Assembly: GCA_948744995.1 (NCBI GenBank)
Contig: CAPZCD010000059.1
Coordinates: forward strand, 1-5,748
Direction: 5' to 3'
Source: an uncultured Rickettsiales bacterium
GTDB taxonomy: Bacteria; Pseudomonadota; Alphaproteobacteria; Rickettsiales; UBA1997
DNA: 5,748 nucleotides
Numbering within the stretch: the first letter of the stretch is position 1; the number at the start of each line of letters is the position of its first letter. Under the pieces are notes generated by a model. That model saw only the letters and a list, made by a program, of their open reading frames with translations. It did not search any database and was not told where the DNA came from. The translations under genes were made by a program, and so were the position numbers. Shown here one piece after another: positions 5,743 to 5,748 of the stretch.

Positions 5743-5748
5743 TTTATG

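Overview
The window is about 5.7 kb of very AT-rich DNA. The proteins are rich in Lys, Asn and Ile, and no start codon has a clear Shine-Dalgarno sequence. The DNA topoisomerase I has features I associate with alphaproteobacteria: TDG after the catalytic Tyr-Met-Arg, a single zinc finger, C-terminal GRFGPY-type repeats and a DDVFTI ending. Its compact 768 residues resemble rickettsial enzymes. The best guess is an intracellular alphaproteobacterium (Rickettsiales or a similar symbiont lineage) living in a protist or other eukaryote. The assignment is inferred from memory of the families, not from a search.

Layout. Positions 1-231 hold no gene I can support. topA (232-2538) is on the minus strand. 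A 142-bp divergent spacer separates it from two tandem, related plus-strand genes (2681-3310 and 3424-4347). Both encode an N-terminal export signal, a basic patch, a eukaryote-type R2R3 Myb DNA-binding domain, a low-complexity linker and an acidic, aromatic C-terminal tail. A conserved upstream element (22 of 23 bases identical) lies at the same distance from both start codons. After a 181-bp spacer comes a plus-strand gene (4529-5629) for a membrane-anchored thioredoxin/glutaredoxin-like domain joined to a DsbD/CcdA-like membrane module. The last 119 bp hold a weak stem-loop and a possible promoter for a gene beyond the edge. I see no tRNA, rRNA, insertion sequence or CRISPR array.

Main point. 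The Myb pair is the striking content. R2R3 Myb domains of this kind belong to eukaryotic transcription factors, and the sequence pattern recalls protist Myb proteins such as those of trichomonads and amoebae. Together with an export signal, a possible nuclear-localisation patch and an activation-domain-like tail, this suggests secreted nucleomodulins that would enter a host nucleus and act on host transcription. That role is a hypothesis; the domain layout is visible directly. The redox membrane protein may act in envelope disulfide chemistry, but its membrane part appears to lack the two cysteines expected for transmembrane electron transfer. No shared function links topA, the Myb pair and this gene.
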